Shown here: piece after piece, positions 18,489-26,708 of the stretch | Numbering within the stretch: position 1 is the stretch's first letter | How the letters are laid out: every line of letters starts with the position of its first letter | NCBI GenBank assembly: GCA_019690055.1 | Contig: JADGGF010000002.1 | Span: forward strand, 1-33,183 | Length of the DNA: 33,183 nucleotides | DNA from: Micromonosporaceae bacterium | Lineage (GTDB): Bacteria > Actinomycetota > Actinomycetes > Mycobacteriales > Micromonosporaceae | Direction of reading: 5' to 3' | Position numbers and translations under genes: made by a program | The notes under the pieces: generated by a model | Told to the model about the DNA's origin: nothing | Databases searched by the model: none | What the model saw: the letters and a program-made list of their open reading frames with translations, nothing else

Positions 18489-19739
18489 ATGCGAAAGATC
18501 GGAGTCGTGGCGGGTATCGCCGCGACCGCCCTGATCCTCGCCGGGTGTGGCAGTACCCCGGCCGAGGAGGAAGCGGAGACCGGCACCATCCGGGTCTGGC
18601 TCAACGGCACCGACACGCCCCAGGAGGCGCGCGACTACCTCAAGCAGACCTTCGAGGCGCAGAACCCCGGCTGGACGCTGACCATCGAGGAACAGCAGTG
18701 GACCGGCTTGGTCGACAAGCTGACCACCGCGCTGTCGAGCTCGGACAGCCCGGACATCGTCGAGGTCGGTAACACCCAGGCCCCGGGCTTCACGTCGGCC
18801 GGGGCGTTCCTGGACCTGACCGACGACTTCCCGACCCAGGGCCTGCTGCCCGGTTTCGTCGAGATCGGCTCGTACGAGGGCCGGTTCTACGCGGCGCCGT
18901 ACTACTCGGGGGCCCGCCTGGTCTTCTACAACAAGCAGATGTACGCCGACGCCGGCGTCGAGGTGCCGAAGACGCTCGACGAGTACGTCGCGAACGCGGC
19001 GAAGCTCCAGGCCGCCGACCGGGACGGCGTCTACTGGGCCGGCCAGGACTGGTACGACGCACTGCCGTTCATCTGGGAGAACGGCGGCGAGATCGCGGTC
19101 TTCAAGGACGGTCGCTGGGACGCGCAGCTGTCCAGCCCCGGGTCGCTCGCGGGCCTGCGGCAGGTCGCGGCGATCACCTCGAACGTGACCGTGGCGGACA
19201 AGAACGGCAACGAGACCGACGAGTGGGTTCCGTTCTACGAGAAGCGGGCCGCGGCCGTGTCCGTGCCGAGCTGGGCCTACTGGTCGATCCTCTACGACGC
19301 CGACAAGAACCCCAACGGCCTCAAGCCCGAGGAGTTCGGCTACTTCAACCTGCCGGGCAAGAACGGCGGGGTGGCCAAGGTCTTCGCGGGCGGCTCGAAC
19401 ATCGCGATCTCCAAGAACTCCAAGCACCCGGAGCAGGCGAAGAAGGCCCTGAAGATCATCCTGAGCGAGGAGTACCAGCGGATCCTGGCGAAGAACGGCC
19501 TCGTGCCGGCGCTCACCTCGCTCTCCAATGAGGTCGCGGCGGCCACGCCGGAGCTGGCCAAGCTGATCGCGGACGCGGCCGTCAACGCCAAGCTCACGCC
19601 GGCCTCGCCCAAGTGGATCGACGTCGAGGAGTCCCGGGTCCTGCAGGACCTGTTCGTCCAGATCGCCAACGGCGGCGACGTCGAGGCGCTGGCCAAGGCG
19701 GCGGACGAGAAGATCGAAGAGATTCTCAACGATGTCTGA
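18489..19739 (+). CDS. ABC transporter solute-binding lipoprotein (probable amino-sugar/oligosaccharide)
   Basis: This 416-residue family-1 extracellular solute-binding protein has a lipobox LAGC (Cys19) after a typical signal peptide, so it should be tethered to the outer face of the membrane. The mature part shows IRVWLNGTDTPQEARDYL, DSPDIVEVGNTQAPGF, LVFYNKQMYADAGVEVPKT and GGSNIAISKNSKHPEQAKK, as in carbohydrate-binding members such as DasA/NgcE. Aromatic residues that would stack on sugar rings are plentiful. It is the first transporter gene of the cluster and is followed by repeats and a hairpin, the usual way to raise binding-protein mRNA above permease mRNA. The exact ligand is inferred from the downstream enzymes. 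Confidence 0.9.
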   Translation: MRKIGVVAGIAATALILAGCGSTPAEEEAETGTIRVWLNGTDTPQEARDYLKQTFEAQNPGWTLTIEEQQWTGLVDKLTTALSSSDSPDIVEVGNTQAPGFTSAGAFLDLTDDFPTQGLLPGFVEIGSYEGRFYAAPYYSGARLVFYNKQMYADAGVEVPKTLDEYVANAAKLQAADRDGVYWAGQDWYDALPFIWENGGEIAVFKDGRWDAQLSSPGSLAGLRQVAAITSNVTVADKNGNETDEWVPFYEKRAAAVSVPSWAYWSILYDADKNPNGLKPEEFGYFNLPGKNGGVAKVFAGGSNIAISKNSKHPEQAKKALKIILSEEYQRILAKNGLVPALTSLSNEVAAATPELAKLIADAAVNAKLTPASPKWIDVEESRVLQDLFVQIANGGDVEALAKAADEKIEEILNDV

Positions 19740-19796
19740 GCGCTTCGCGCAGTGACGTCTGAGGCCTCGCTCAGCTGGGCATCTGAGGCCTCGCTC
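19735..19796. repeat. Three imperfect repeats starting at the solute-binding gene's stop
   Basis: TCTGAG-GC--CGC motifs start at 19735 (containing the stop codon), 19758 and 19782, at 23-24-bp steps. The last two share TCTGAGGCCTCGCTC exactly. The 3' end of the gene appears to have been locally duplicated. Confidence 0.5.
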
Positions 19797-20041
19797 GCCG
19801 GAAAGCCACAACGAGGTGGCCGGCGCGGGTACTCTCCGCGCCGGCCCGAGCGAGGGATACTCCCCCTGGCCCGGTCGGCACCGCGGTGCGGGCCGCGGTG
19901 CCGGCTCCGGCCGGATCACCCCCGCCCTCGTTGTGCCCATCGCCCTAGGACAGCGTTCCGGGGCACCCTCTCACCCTATCCACCGCGCACCTGTCCACCC
20001 GTCACCCTGTCCACCCGCCTACGTGAGTCCGGAGGGCCGCC
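19740..20041. other. 302-bp gap between binding-protein and permease genes
   Basis: It holds the 3' repeats, an 11-bp-stem hairpin (19818-19846), a second CATCGCCCTAGGA motif (19938-19950), a CACC-rich pyrimidine stretch (19960-20020) and the GGAGGG ribosome site for the permease. No gene is supported. It probably separates strong binding-protein expression from lower downstream expression. Confidence 0.5.
19818..19846. terminator. Intra-operon hairpin downstream of the solute-binding gene
   Basis: GGCCGGCGCGG and CCGCGCCGGCC make a perfect 11-bp GC stem with a 7-nt loop and no U-tract. The likely role is a partial terminator or an mRNA 3'-end stabiliser between binding-protein and permease genes. 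Confidence 0.6.
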
Positions 20042-21031
20042 ATGTCCTCAGCCGTGCGTGCCGCGCGGGCCCGCGAGCTCGGCGAACTGGTGAGCCCGCC
20101 GGGACGCTCCCCGATCACCTCGCCGCGGCGACGCCTCGCTGCATCCGCGTTCCTCCGCGGTCCGTGGCTCCTGCTCGGACCCGCGCTCGCGGTCGTCGCC
20201 GTCATCACGGGCTGGCCGCTGGTGCAGCTCGTCGTGATGTCGTTCCAGAAGTACGGTCGTGCCCAGATCTTCGGCGCGCCCCCGGAGTTCGTCGGGTTCG
20301 ACAACTACGTCGAGGTCCTGACCGACACCGAGTTCTGGGTGGTCCTCGGGCGCAGCCTGCTGCTGTGCGCGGCCTGCGTGGTGGCGACCATGGGGCTGGG
20401 CGTCGCGGTCGCCGTGCTCATGACCCGCCTCGGGCGCGGGCTACGGCTGCTCGTCTCGGTCGGCCTGCTGCTCGCCTGGGCCATGCCCGCCTTGACGGCC
20501 ACCACCATCTGGGGCTGGCTCTTCGACACGCGTCGTGGCCTCATCAACTACCTGATCACCCAGTTCACGGGCGCCGACTTCATGGGTCACTCCTGGCTCA
20601 ACAACTGGGTCAGCTTCTACTTCGTGGCCACGGTCGTCATCACCTGGCAGTCGGTGCCCTTCGTCGCCTTCACCACCTATGCGGCGCTGACCCAGGTGCC
20701 CCGGGAGGTGCTCGAGGCGGCGAGCATCGACGGGGCTTCGAGCTGGCAGCGGTTCCGCCAGATCGTCGTGCCGCACATTCGCGCGGTGCTCGTGGTCCTG
20801 CTGGTGCTCCAGATCATCTGGGACATGCGGGTCTTCACCCAGATCTACACGCTCCAGGCCATCGGCGGCATCGCCGAACAGACCAATACCATCGGCGTAT
20901 ACATCTACGTCACCTCCGTGGTGAGCGGTGACATGGGCGCTGGCGGCGCGATCGCCGTGTTGCTCGTCATCATCATGCTCGCCATGTCCGGCTACTACAT
21001 CCGCAGCGTCCTGCGCGAGGAGGGCATATGA
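20042..21031 (+). CDS. ABC sugar transporter permease 1
   Basis: This 329-residue inner-membrane permease of the MalF/DasB type has about six hydrophobic segments, starting with LLLGPALAVVAVITGWPL near residue 45. The EAA loop that docks the ATPase reads EAASIDGASSWQRFRQIVVP near residues 223-242. GGAGGG five bases before the ATG is a good ribosome site. It pairs with the next permease, whose start overlaps its stop by four bases. No ATPase gene lies in the cluster, so a shared MsiK-like ATPase encoded elsewhere is expected (family knowledge). Confidence 0.92.
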   Translation: MSSAVRAARARELGELVSPPGRSPITSPRRRLAASAFLRGPWLLLGPALAVVAVITGWPLVQLVVMSFQKYGRAQIFGAPPEFVGFDNYVEVLTDTEFWVVLGRSLLLCAACVVATMGLGVAVAVLMTRLGRGLRLLVSVGLLLAWAMPALTATTIWGWLFDTRRGLINYLITQFTGADFMGHSWLNNWVSFYFVATVVITWQSVPFVAFTTYAALTQVPREVLEAASIDGASSWQRFRQIVVPHIRAVLVVLLVLQIIWDMRVFTQIYTLQAIGGIAEQTNTIGVYIYVTSVVSGDMGAGGAIAVLLVIIMLAMSGYYIRSVLREEGI

Positions 21032-21960
21032 GCACGCAGGCTCCACCGCGAGCGGGGCGCCCTACGGCCGCGCCGACACGGGTCGGATCGGGCCAGCCGG
21101 TCGGCCGGCGGCGTCAGCGTCGGGTGACCCTCGGGGGCACGATCCGGACGATCTGCGCGCTCGTGGTCTTCGTCGCCTCCGTCTTCCCGGTGTACTGGAT
21201 GGTCAACTCGTCCCTGCTGCCGGGCGCGGCCGTGCGCTCCTCGACGCCGCACCTGTGGCCGGACGAGTTCACGCTGGACAACTACGTCACGGTCCTCACG
21301 CCGGGCACCCGATCCATCGACTTCCTCCCCGCACTGCGCATCTCGCTCATCGTGACCCTGAGCACCGTGGTCTTCGCGCTGCTGTTCGCCTTCCTGGCAG
21401 CGCTCGCCCTGAGCCGGTTCCAGTTCCGCAGCCGGCGCATGCTCATCGTCGGTGTGCTGGCCATCCAGATGATCCCGGCTGAAGCCATGATGATCTCCAC
21501 CTTCCGGGTCCTGGACGGATGGAACCTGGTCAACACCACGGCCGGCCTGACGCTGGTCTACATCGCCGCCGTCCTGCCGTTCACGATCTGGACGCTGCGC
21601 GGCTTCGTCAACGGCGTGCCGGCGGAGCTCGAGGAGGCGGCCATGGTGGACGGCTGCAGCCGCATGGGCGCCTTCTGGCGCGTCACCTTCCCGCTGCTGG
21701 CCCCGGGCCTGGCCGCCACCGGTGTCTTCGCCTTCATCCAAGCTTGGAACGAATTCACATTCGCACTCATCATCATGAACCGCGCCGACCAACGGCCGCT
21801 GCCGGTGTGGCTGCGCGCCTTCGTCCAGGCGACCAAGGAGACGGACTGGGCGGTCATCATGGCGGGCTCCACCCTGGTCGCGATCCCGGTCATCATCTTC
21901 TTCCTCATCGTGCAGAGCCGCATGACCAGCGGCCTCGTTGCGGGGGCGGTGAAGGGTTGA
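21028..21960 (+). CDS. ABC sugar transporter permease 2
   Basis: This 310-residue MalG/DasC-type permease has hydrophobic segments from about residue 37 (ICALVVFVASVFPVYWMV) to the C-terminus (IPVIIFFLIVQSRMTSG). Its EAA loop reads EEAAMVDGCSRMGAFWRVTF near residues 204-223. The ATG at 21028 overlaps the upstream stop (ATGA) and GGAGGG lies inside the upstream gene, so the two permeases are translationally coupled. It forms the membrane channel with permease 1. Confidence 0.92.
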   Translation: MSTQAPPRAGRPTAAPTRVGSGQPVGRRRQRRVTLGGTIRTICALVVFVASVFPVYWMVNSSLLPGAAVRSSTPHLWPDEFTLDNYVTVLTPGTRSIDFLPALRISLIVTLSTVVFALLFAFLAALALSRFQFRSRRMLIVGVLAIQMIPAEAMMISTFRVLDGWNLVNTTAGLTLVYIAAVLPFTIWTLRGFVNGVPAELEEAAMVDGCSRMGAFWRVTFPLLAPGLAATGVFAFIQAWNEFTFALIIMNRADQRPLPVWLRAFVQATKETDWAVIMAGSTLVAIPVIIFFLIVQSRMTSGLVAGAVKG

Positions 21961-23471
21961 CCCACCAAATAACGGAGTACCGACGTCTTGCGGCAGCCGT
22001 CCTCCTGCCGGGATTCCGCGGCACCACGCTGCCCGACTGGTTGCGGGCGCGCCTGGCGTCGGGCCTGGCCGGGGTGTGCCTGTTCGCAGAAAACATCGTC
22101 GATGACTCAGCCATGCGGCCGACGGACGGCGGCGAGGACAGCGACGCCCGGTCGGCGGCCGCCGGCGACAGCGACGCCCGGCTGGCCGAGCTGACCGGCC
22201 AGATCCGGGCGGAGAACCCGACCGCCGTCGTGGCGATCGACGAAGAGGGCGGCGACGTCACGCGCTTGGCCGCCGCCACGGGCTCGCCCTACCCCGGCAA
22301 CGCGGTGCTGGGCCGGCTCGACGACCCCGCGCTCACCGCCGCCGTGGCGCGCGCGGTCGCCACGCGGCTCGCCGCCGGCGGAGTGACGCTCAACTTCGCG
22401 CCCGTGGCCGACGTCAACTCCAACCCGCTCAACCCGGTCATCGGCGTGCGCAGCTTCGGCGCCTCCGCCGAGCTGGCCGCCCGGCACGTGGCCGCTTGGA
22501 CCGCGGCCCACGAACAGGCCGGGGTGGCAACCTCGGTCAAGCACTTCCCCGGACACGGCGACGTCGCGATCGACTCGCACCACGACCTGCCCGTGCTCGA
22601 CATCGACCCCGATCTGTTGCGGTCCCGCGAGCTCGTGCCGTTCGCGGCGGCGATCGCGGCGGGAGCCCGTACGGTCATGACCTCGCACATCGTGGTGCGA
22701 CCGGTGGACCCGACGGGACCGGCGACATTCTCGGCCCCGGTCCTGCAGGGCCTGCTCCGCGACGAGCTGGGCTTTTCCGGGGTCATCGTCTCCGACGCGC
22801 TCGACATGCGCGGCGCGAGCGGTGCCATCGGCATCCCGGCCGCGGCCGTGCGGGCGTTGGCGGCCGGGGTCGACCTGCTCTGCCTCGGCACTCGAAACAC
22901 GGACGCGCAACTGGCCGCGATCGAATCAGCGATCGTCGCCGCCGTGGAGTCCGGTGCGCTGCCGGCTGAGCGGTTGCGCGAGGCCGCGGCTCGGGTGGCC
23001 GGCCTGAGCGCGGTACGCACGGGGCCGGCGGTCCGGGCCGACGCTGGCGGCCTGCCAGACGCTGGCCGCCTGCCCGACGCCGACCGGATCGCCGAGGCCT
23101 TCGACGTGCGTCCGGGGGCGGTGCCCCCCGCGGGCGCCCGCGTCGTGCAGATCGAGACGACGGCCAACATGGCGGTCGGCACGATCCCGTGGGGGCTCGC
23201 CGCCGCCGGCGTGGCCGTCGACCGGGTCCACCCCGGCGACCCGGTACCGTCGGGCCCGCTGGTCCTGGTCGGCAAGGACAACCATCGCTACCCATCGGTA
23301 TGTGACATGATCGATAAAGCCCGCGCCGCCGGACCCACCCTGGTGGTCGACATGGGCTGGCCCGCTCCGGACCGGGCGTACGCGGACGTGGCGACGTTCG
23401 GCGCATCCCGCGCGGTCGGCCTGGCGCTTCATCAATGGCTCATCGCGCACGGTCTGGGGCACGCGCGATGA
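21957..23471 (+). CDS. GH3 beta-N-acetylhexosaminidase-like enzyme (NagZ type)
   Basis: This 504-residue glycoside hydrolase family 3 protein starts at TTG 21957, overlapping the permease stop as TTGA; an upstream extension of the frame only covers the permease gene. The barrel carries VVAIDEEGGDVTRL, the NagZ motif KHFPGHG (Lys195 on) with DSHHDLP for the general acid/base His-Asp, and SDALDM with probable nucleophile Asp280. No signal peptide is present, so it acts inside the cell on imported substrate, releasing GlcNAc-type sugar from the non-reducing end. Some actinobacterial members (Nag3 of Cellulomonas fimi) are phosphorylases, which remains possible here. An acidic Asp/Ala-rich insertion (DGGEDSDARSAAAGDSDAR) is near residue 60. 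Confidence 0.88.
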   Translation: MTHQITEYRRLAAAVLLPGFRGTTLPDWLRARLASGLAGVCLFAENIVDDSAMRPTDGGEDSDARSAAAGDSDARLAELTGQIRAENPTAVVAIDEEGGDVTRLAAATGSPYPGNAVLGRLDDPALTAAVARAVATRLAAGGVTLNFAPVADVNSNPLNPVIGVRSFGASAELAARHVAAWTAAHEQAGVATSVKHFPGHGDVAIDSHHDLPVLDIDPDLLRSRELVPFAAAIAAGARTVMTSHIVVRPVDPTGPATFSAPVLQGLLRDELGFSGVIVSDALDMRGASGAIGIPAAAVRALAAGVDLLCLGTRNTDAQLAAIESAIVAAVESGALPAERLREAAARVAGLSAVRTGPAVRADAGGLPDAGRLPDADRIAEAFDVRPGAVPPAGARVVQIETTANMAVGTIPWGLAAAGVAVDRVHPGDPVPSGPLVLVGKDNHRYPSVCDMIDKARAAGPTLVVDMGWPAPDRAYADVATFGASRAVGLALHQWLIAHGLGHAR

Positions 23472-24436
23472 GGCTCGCGGACGTGACGGGTGGCTTGCGG
23501 CTCGGCATCGACGTCGGCGCCACCAAGACGGCGGCGGTCCTGATCGACCCGGCCGGGGCGGTCGCCCACGAAGTGCGGCTGCCCACCGCGCCCGGCGAAG
23601 AGGGGGTGCTTGCCACGATCGGGGCCGCCATCGAGGGCATCGCCGCCGCAGCCCGGGTGGACGGCACCGGCTTCACCTCCGTCGGCATCGGCATCCCCGG
23701 CACGGTCGACCCGGTCACCGGCCGGGTGTCGCACGCGGTGAACCTCGGCGTCGAGGACCTCGACCTCGCTACCCTCGTGGCGGCCCGCACCGGCCTGGCC
23801 GTACGCGTGGAGAACGACGTCAAGGCGGCCGCGCTCGGGGCCTACCATGCGCTGCGCGAACCGGCCGCGCCCGACGGCTCGGAGGAGATCCACTCAATGG
23901 CCTACCTCAATCTCGGCACCGGGCTGGCCGCCGGGTTCGTCCTCGGCGGCGAGCTGTGGCGCGGGGCGCGGGGCGTGGCCGGCGAGATCGGCCACATCCC
24001 GATCGCCGAGGGCCCCGCCTGCCCGTGCGGTCAACGGGGGTGCCTCGAGCTCTACGCCTCCGGATCGGCGCTGACCCGGATGTGGCCGACCGATGATCCG
24101 CAACCCGTACGGGCGCTCTTCGACGCGGCCGACGGCGGTGACGACGCGGCGGTGAAGGTCCGCCGGAGCTTCATGGCCTCGGTCGCCTCCGCGGTGCGCA
24201 TCCTCGTCCTCACGATGGACGTCGATCTCGTCGTGATCGGCGGCGGCATCAGCAACCTCGGCCAGCGGCTGCTGGACGCGCTGCGCGAGGCGTTGGACGC
24301 GCAGGCGAGCACCAGCCGGTTCCTGGCGAGCCAGAACCTCTCACCGCGCGTACGGCTCGTGCCGCGCGGCGTGCCGGTGGCCGCGGTCGGCGCCGCGTTC
24401 ATCGGGGTCCCCGGGTACGCGGTGGGGCGGCGGTAG
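23468..24436 (+). CDS. ROK family sugar kinase (probable N-acetylglucosamine/glucosamine kinase)
   Basis: This 322-residue ROK kinase has an N-terminal phosphate loop LGIDVGATKTAAVLID, then GIGIPGTVD, the catalytic VENDVKAAALGAY (Asp in END), GTGLAAGFVLGGELWRGA, GEIGHIPI and the zinc motif CPCGQRGCLE. It has no DNA-binding domain, unlike the ROK repressor at the start of the cluster. The ATG at 23468 overlaps the GH3 stop (ATGA). It likely phosphorylates the hexosamine released by the GH3 enzyme. Glucose or N-acetylmannosamine cannot be excluded from sequence alone. Confidence 0.87.
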   Translation: MRLADVTGGLRLGIDVGATKTAAVLIDPAGAVAHEVRLPTAPGEEGVLATIGAAIEGIAAAARVDGTGFTSVGIGIPGTVDPVTGRVSHAVNLGVEDLDLATLVAARTGLAVRVENDVKAAALGAYHALREPAAPDGSEEIHSMAYLNLGTGLAAGFVLGGELWRGARGVAGEIGHIPIAEGPACPCGQRGCLELYASGSALTRMWPTDDPQPVRALFDAADGGDDAAVKVRRSFMASVASAVRILVLTMDVDLVVIGGGISNLGQRLLDALREALDAQASTSRFLASQNLSPRVRLVPRGVPVAAVGAAFIGVPGYAVGRR

Positions 24437-24437
24437 C

Positions 24438-25241
24438 GTGGCCGAGGTCGTCATCGTTCCCGACGAGCGGGCCGGCGGTCGGCTCGCCGCCGCCCGCATC
24501 GCCCGTCTCGTCACCGCCAAACCCGACGCCGTGCTGGGGCTGGCCACTGGTGCGACCCCGCTGTCGACCTGGGCCGCGCTGGCCGAGTACGGACTGGACC
24601 TGTCGCGGGTGCGTGGTTTCGCGCTGGACGAGTACGTGGGCCTGCCGGCCGGGCACCCGGAGAGCTATCGCGAGGTCCTCATGCGGACGGTCGTGAAGCC
24701 GCTGGGCCTCTCGCCGGACCTCGTCCACGTGCCCGGGGACGACGGCGGCGACATCGCCACCGCCGGGCAGCGCTACGAAGAGGCGATCCGGGCCGCGGGC
24801 GGGGTCGACCTGCAGGTGCTCGGCATCGGTCGCACCGGCCACATCGGCTTCAACGAACCCGGCTCGTCGCTCGCCTCGCTCACCCGCGTCAAGACGCTGA
24901 CCGAACAGACGCGGCGCGACAACGCCCGCTTCTTCGCCTCGCTCGACGAGGTGCCCCGGCACTGCATCACGCAGGGACTCGGCACGATCCTGCGCGCCCG
25001 CGAGCTGCTGCTGCTGGCCTGGGGCGAGGCGAAGGCCGAGGCGCTGGCCGCGGCCGTCGAGGGCCCGGTCACCGCGTCCCTGCCCGCCTCGGCGATCCAA
25101 CTGCACCCCGAGGTGACGGTCATCGTCGACGAGGCCGCCGCCTCCCGACTGCGGTTCGCCGACTACTACCGCTACGCCTGGGAGAACCGACCCGACTGGG
25201 CCCGCGACGAGGACCTGCCGTCCTCGGTCACCGGCGCCTGA
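24438..25241 (+). CDS. nagB: Glucosamine-6-phosphate deaminase-like protein
   Basis: This 267-residue protein converts glucosamine-6-phosphate to fructose-6-phosphate and ammonia, feeding glycolysis. The NagB/6-phosphogluconolactonase fold is shown by LGLATGATPLSTWAALAEY, ALDEYVGLPAGHPESY (proton-transfer Asp64) and GIGRTGHIGFNEPGSSLAS. In E. coli NagB the last motif is N-D-G-H; the catalytic Asp141 is Thr133 here, while His (135) and Glu (140) are kept. The GTG start is one base after the ROK kinase stop. NagA, which would normally supply the substrate by deacetylation, is not in the window. Confidence 0.88.
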   Translation: MAEVVIVPDERAGGRLAAARIARLVTAKPDAVLGLATGATPLSTWAALAEYGLDLSRVRGFALDEYVGLPAGHPESYREVLMRTVVKPLGLSPDLVHVPGDDGGDIATAGQRYEEAIRAAGGVDLQVLGIGRTGHIGFNEPGSSLASLTRVKTLTEQTRRDNARFFASLDEVPRHCITQGLGTILRARELLLLAWGEAKAEALAAAVEGPVTASLPASAIQLHPEVTVIVDEAAASRLRFADYYRYAWENRPDWARDEDLPSSVTGA

Positions 25242-25244
25242 ACG

Positions 25245-25300
25245 CCCGTCCGAGCCGTTGATCTAGAGCAAACCCGTCCGAGCCGTTGATCTAGGGCAAA
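25245..25300. repeat. Adjacent 28-bp direct duplication
   Basis: Two 28-bp units (25245-25272 and 25273-25300) differ at a single base and abut exactly. Each contains CCGTTGATCTAG. The second supplies the left arm of the long hairpin that follows. Confidence 0.8.
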
Positions 25301-25348
25301 GAGTGGTGGTTGAAGATCAACTCACCACGCTACGCCCTAGATCAACGG
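25283..25348. repeat. 66-nt nested palindrome (dispersed-repeat type)
   Basis: CCGTTGATCTAGGGC (25283-25297) pairs perfectly with GCCCTAGATCAACGG (25334-25348). Inside, GTGGTGGTTGA pairs with TCAACTCACCAC with one bulge. The result is a long two-part stem directly after the amino-sugar operon and before the hemerythrin gene. It may end the operon transcript. Its form is like palindromic repeats scattered in Micromonosporaceae genomes (from memory, unverified). Confidence 0.75.
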
Positions 25349-25414
25349 GAATAGGGGGCGTTGGTCGCCGGCCGAGCCTAGGCTGGGATCACGGCCAGCA
25401 CGGGGGGAGCGATC

Positions 25415-25978
25415 ATGGCAGACGAACCGGATCTGGTGGACGTCCTGGTGGCCGACCACGACGAGCTGCGGACCCTGGTCAGCACCCTCACCACCCCCGA
25501 CGGGGACGATCAGGACCCGCTCACGGTCACCATCGCCGAGCTGTCCCGACACCTCGTGGTCGAGGAGGACTACCTCTACCCGGCCGTGCGCGAGACCGTG
25601 CCCGACGGCGTCCCGCTGGCCAACGAGGCCCTAGCCGCCAGCGCCCAGACCGAGCGACTGGCGCAGCACATCGAGAAAACGTCACATATCGATACAGACC
25701 GCGCCGGGCTGATGCGAAGCCTGACTGACGCCGTGCACCGCCACATCGAGACGACCGAACGGGCGCTGTTCCCACGGCTACGGCAGCACTGTCCGCCGGC
25801 GCAGCTGCGTTTCCTCGCCGGCCAGGCCATGATGGCCAAGCGGACGGCGCCGACCCGACCGCACCCGCACGATCCGCGAACCCCACCGATGAACCAGATC
25901 CTCACGCCGGGCATCGGCCTGGTCGACCGAGTCCGCGACGCCCTGAGCGGCCGGCCCACCAAGCCAAACCAGCTCTGA
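25415..25978 (+). CDS. Hemerythrin HHE cation-binding domain protein
   Basis: This 187-residue protein has a four-helix HHE domain over residues ~5-135. Iron-ligand-type residues appear in VADHDELRTL, LSRHLVVEEDYLYPAV and AVHRHIETTERALFPRL. Such proteins bind a non-heme di-iron centre and are linked to oxygen, NO or redox stress; the precise role here is unknown. The C-terminal ~50 residues are Pro/His/Arg-rich and probably disordered. GGGGGGAG precedes the ATG. Only two bases separate its stop from that of the convergent M23 gene. Confidence 0.85.
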   Translation: MADEPDLVDVLVADHDELRTLVSTLTTPDGDDQDPLTVTIAELSRHLVVEEDYLYPAVRETVPDGVPLANEALAASAQTERLAQHIEKTSHIDTDRAGLMRSLTDAVHRHIETTERALFPRLRQHCPPAQLRFLAGQAMMAKRTAPTRPHPHDPRTPPMNQILTPGIGLVDRVRDALSGRPTKPNQL

Positions 25979-25980
25979 CA

Positions 25981-26640
25981 TCACCCCGCGAGCGGTTCGA
26001 CAATCTCACCGTTGTCGGGGATGCCCTCCTCGACCAGGTGCGGCTGGGCGGCTCCGCGCGACCACAGGCGGTACGAGCGAAAGGCCAGCGGTACCCCGCG
26101 AGCGCGGTAAGGATCGACGGAGTCCATGGCCTGGATGTGCAGGTGCGGCTGCGTCGAGTTGCCCGAGTTTCCGCAGGCGCCGAGCGTTTGGCCGGCGACG
26201 ACCGGGTCCCCCACCGCCACCCGGATGGAGCCGGCCCGCAGGTGGGCGAGCAGGACGTACACCCCGCCGTCGAGCTCAAGGATCACATGGTTGCCCGCGA
26301 TGGCGCCCGGCCCTTGGCGCACGCGCCCGGCCTGGCTCAGCGCGTACGGGATCAGGGCGAACGGAGACCGGCGGGCCTCGTGGTCGGGCTCGCCATCGTG
26401 CACCGCCGCGACCCGGCCGGGCGCGGGCGCGAGGATGGGCTGGCCGTAGCCCACGAAGCGCTCCGGCGGCTCCACCGAGAACAGGGTGCGCCAGTCCACG
26501 GCGCTGGCCGTCCGCCGCCCGTGCACAGCCACGAAGTCGATGGCGTAGGTCGTGGCGAACAGGTGCGTCCCGTGGCTGGGGATCCGGCGGGCCGGACTCA
26601 TCTGGGCCAGCCAGCGCCCCTGAAACGGTAGGGCCAGCAC
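25981..26640 (-). CDS. M23-family metallopeptidase-like protein
   Basis: This 219-residue protein has a LytM/M23-like zinc-peptidase pattern: RIPSHGTHLFATTYAIDFV (first His...Asp pair), PILAPAPGRVAAVHDG, GNHVILELDGGVYVLLAHL, AGQTLGACGNSGNS and the final QPHLHIQ (H-x-H). No signal peptide is visible, unlike cell-wall endopeptidases of this family, so export or activity is uncertain. The GTG at 26640 is chosen because homology begins at ALPFQGRWLAQ and GAGG lies nine bases upstream. The frame is open upstream through a dispersed repeat into an acetyltransferase remnant, so a longer fusion product is formally possible. Confidence 0.75.
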   Translation of the reverse strand: MLALPFQGRWLAQMSPARRIPSHGTHLFATTYAIDFVAVHGRRTASAVDWRTLFSVEPPERFVGYGQPILAPAPGRVAAVHDGEPDHEARRSPFALIPYALSQAGRVRQGPGAIAGNHVILELDGGVYVLLAHLRAGSIRVAVGDPVVAGQTLGACGNSGNSTQPHLHIQAMDSVDPYRARGVPLAFRSYRLWSRGAAQPHLVEEGIPDNGEIVEPLAG

Positions 26641-26657
26641 GACGGCCGGCCTCGGCG

Positions 26658-26708
26658 CAGGAAGGCGTCCTTCCTGGTCATTGGGCGTCAAGAGGGCGTC
26701 CTTCCTGA
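26658..26708. repeat. Dispersed palindromic element, copy B
   Basis: It contains the perfect palindrome CAGGAAGGCGTCCTTCCTG (26658-26676) and a second related core (26688-26708). It shares about 24 of 25 bases with the element at 6489. It lies exactly where an acetyltransferase sequence breaks off, and read in frame it encodes RKDALLTP, the same peptide copy A encodes. Confidence 0.7.

Noticed and set aside
18327..19940. Long minus-strand frame opposite the solute-binding gene
   Set aside because: It mirrors a well-supported lipoprotein gene and has no recognisable domain of its own.
21519..21956. Longer N-terminus for the GH3 enzyme
   Set aside because: That stretch is an out-of-frame reading of permease 2; GH3 homology starts right after the TTG at 21957.
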